Origin: an uncultured Clostridia bacterium
GTDB lineage: Bacteria; Bacillota; Clostridia; Christensenellales; Borkfalkiaceae
Reading direction: 5' to 3'
DNA: 6,711 nt
NCBI GenBank assembly: GCA_947581885.1
Contig: CANPWF010000096.1
Span: 1-6,711, forward strand
Both the position numbers and the translations under genes were made by a program. Positions 6,512 through 6,711 of the stretch are shown one piece after another; the stretch's first letter is position 1; every line of letters starts with the position of its first letter. Under the pieces are notes generated by a model. The model ran no database searches. It saw only the letters and a list, made by a program, of their open reading frames with translations, and was not told the DNA's origin.

Positions 6512-6711
6512 ATATTTATATGCTGTTTTTTCAAAAAATTTTCGACTTTTTTTGATACGGGTACAGAAATTTTATAAAAAATCGAAAAAATCCCACCCCC
6601 CCCCGCTTTATTCCGACCCCGTATTCCCTTTTATTTCCGAAACATGTACCCCTTCTTCTGTTTTCGGGGAGAGGGAAACGGGCACTTGGACCCCTGCCTC
6701 TCGGCTCCCCC
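6512..6711. other. Non-coding upstream region
   Basis: No supported gene lies here. The part nearest the promoter is A/T-rich and holds an imperfect inverted repeat (arms 6539-6553 and 6576-6590 around TCGA-like centres, with one unpaired base). A run of nine C lies at 6596-6604 (nine G on the operon strand). The outer part is again G+C-rich with G and C clusters and no clear hairpin-plus-T terminator. A short plus-strand frame opens at 6644 and reaches the edge without a ribosome binding site. Confidence 0.5.

Noticed and set aside
6552..6578. Possible plus-strand promoter (TTGATA with TATAAA)
   Set aside because: The spacer is 15 bases, which is short, the region is A/T-rich so matches are expected, and no supported gene follows.
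6644..6711. Possible start of a plus-strand gene running off the right edge
   Set aside because: Only 22 codons are visible, there is no ribosome binding site before the ATG, and no motif is seen.
6630..6711. Possible terminator or T-box-like leader in the G/C-rich right end
   Set aside because: CCCC/GGGG and GCC/GGC pairings exist but the stems are 3-4 bp, with no T run and no T-box core sequence.

Overview
This window looks like part of a chromosome from an anaerobic Bacillota (class Clostridia) bacterium, probably an uncultured gut-type lineage. The reasons are strong AGGAGG-type ribosome binding sites, a SigA-type promoter in an A/T-rich leader, a REC/HD-GYP/GGDEF response regulator and a Cache-type hybrid-like kinase of the kind common in Clostridia, and group-3 bacterial Ig-like repeats. 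The taxonomic assignment is an inference. The coding DNA is fairly G+C-rich with many NNC/NNG codons. The leader at the right end is clearly A/T-rich.

All four genes lie on the minus strand, so transcription runs from right to left, and they are packed like one operon. The right end (6396-6711) is a non-coding leader. It has a promoter with a perfect TATAAT at 6483-6488, a small dyad just downstream of the predicted transcription start, a 6-bp-stem hairpin directly before the ribosome binding site, and a run of nine C (G on the coding strand) further upstream. The first gene (6395-4104) encodes a 763-residue single-span membrane protein with four Ig-like repeats and two copies of a roughly 155-residue domain I cannot name. 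After 14 bases comes a 679-residue response regulator (4089-2050) with receiver, HD-GYP, PAS-like and GGDEF domains. It overlaps by 4 bases a 118-residue stand-alone Hpt protein (2053-1697). After 22 more bases comes a membrane sensor histidine kinase (1674 to beyond base 1), of which the window holds 558 codons and which is cut at the left edge inside its ATPase domain.

The three signalling genes fit a multi-step phosphorelay. An extracellular Cache-like sensor would drive kinase autophosphorylation at His393. A receiver, either on the missing part of the kinase or elsewhere, would pass phosphate to Hpt His60 and then to Asp59 of the response regulator. That regulator carries intact motifs for both making (GGDEF) and breaking down (HD-GYP) cyclic di-GMP. 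The first gene has no assigned function. Its position suggests it belongs to the same pathway, and its charge pattern suggests that its Ig-like repeats may lie in the cytoplasm, which would be unusual.
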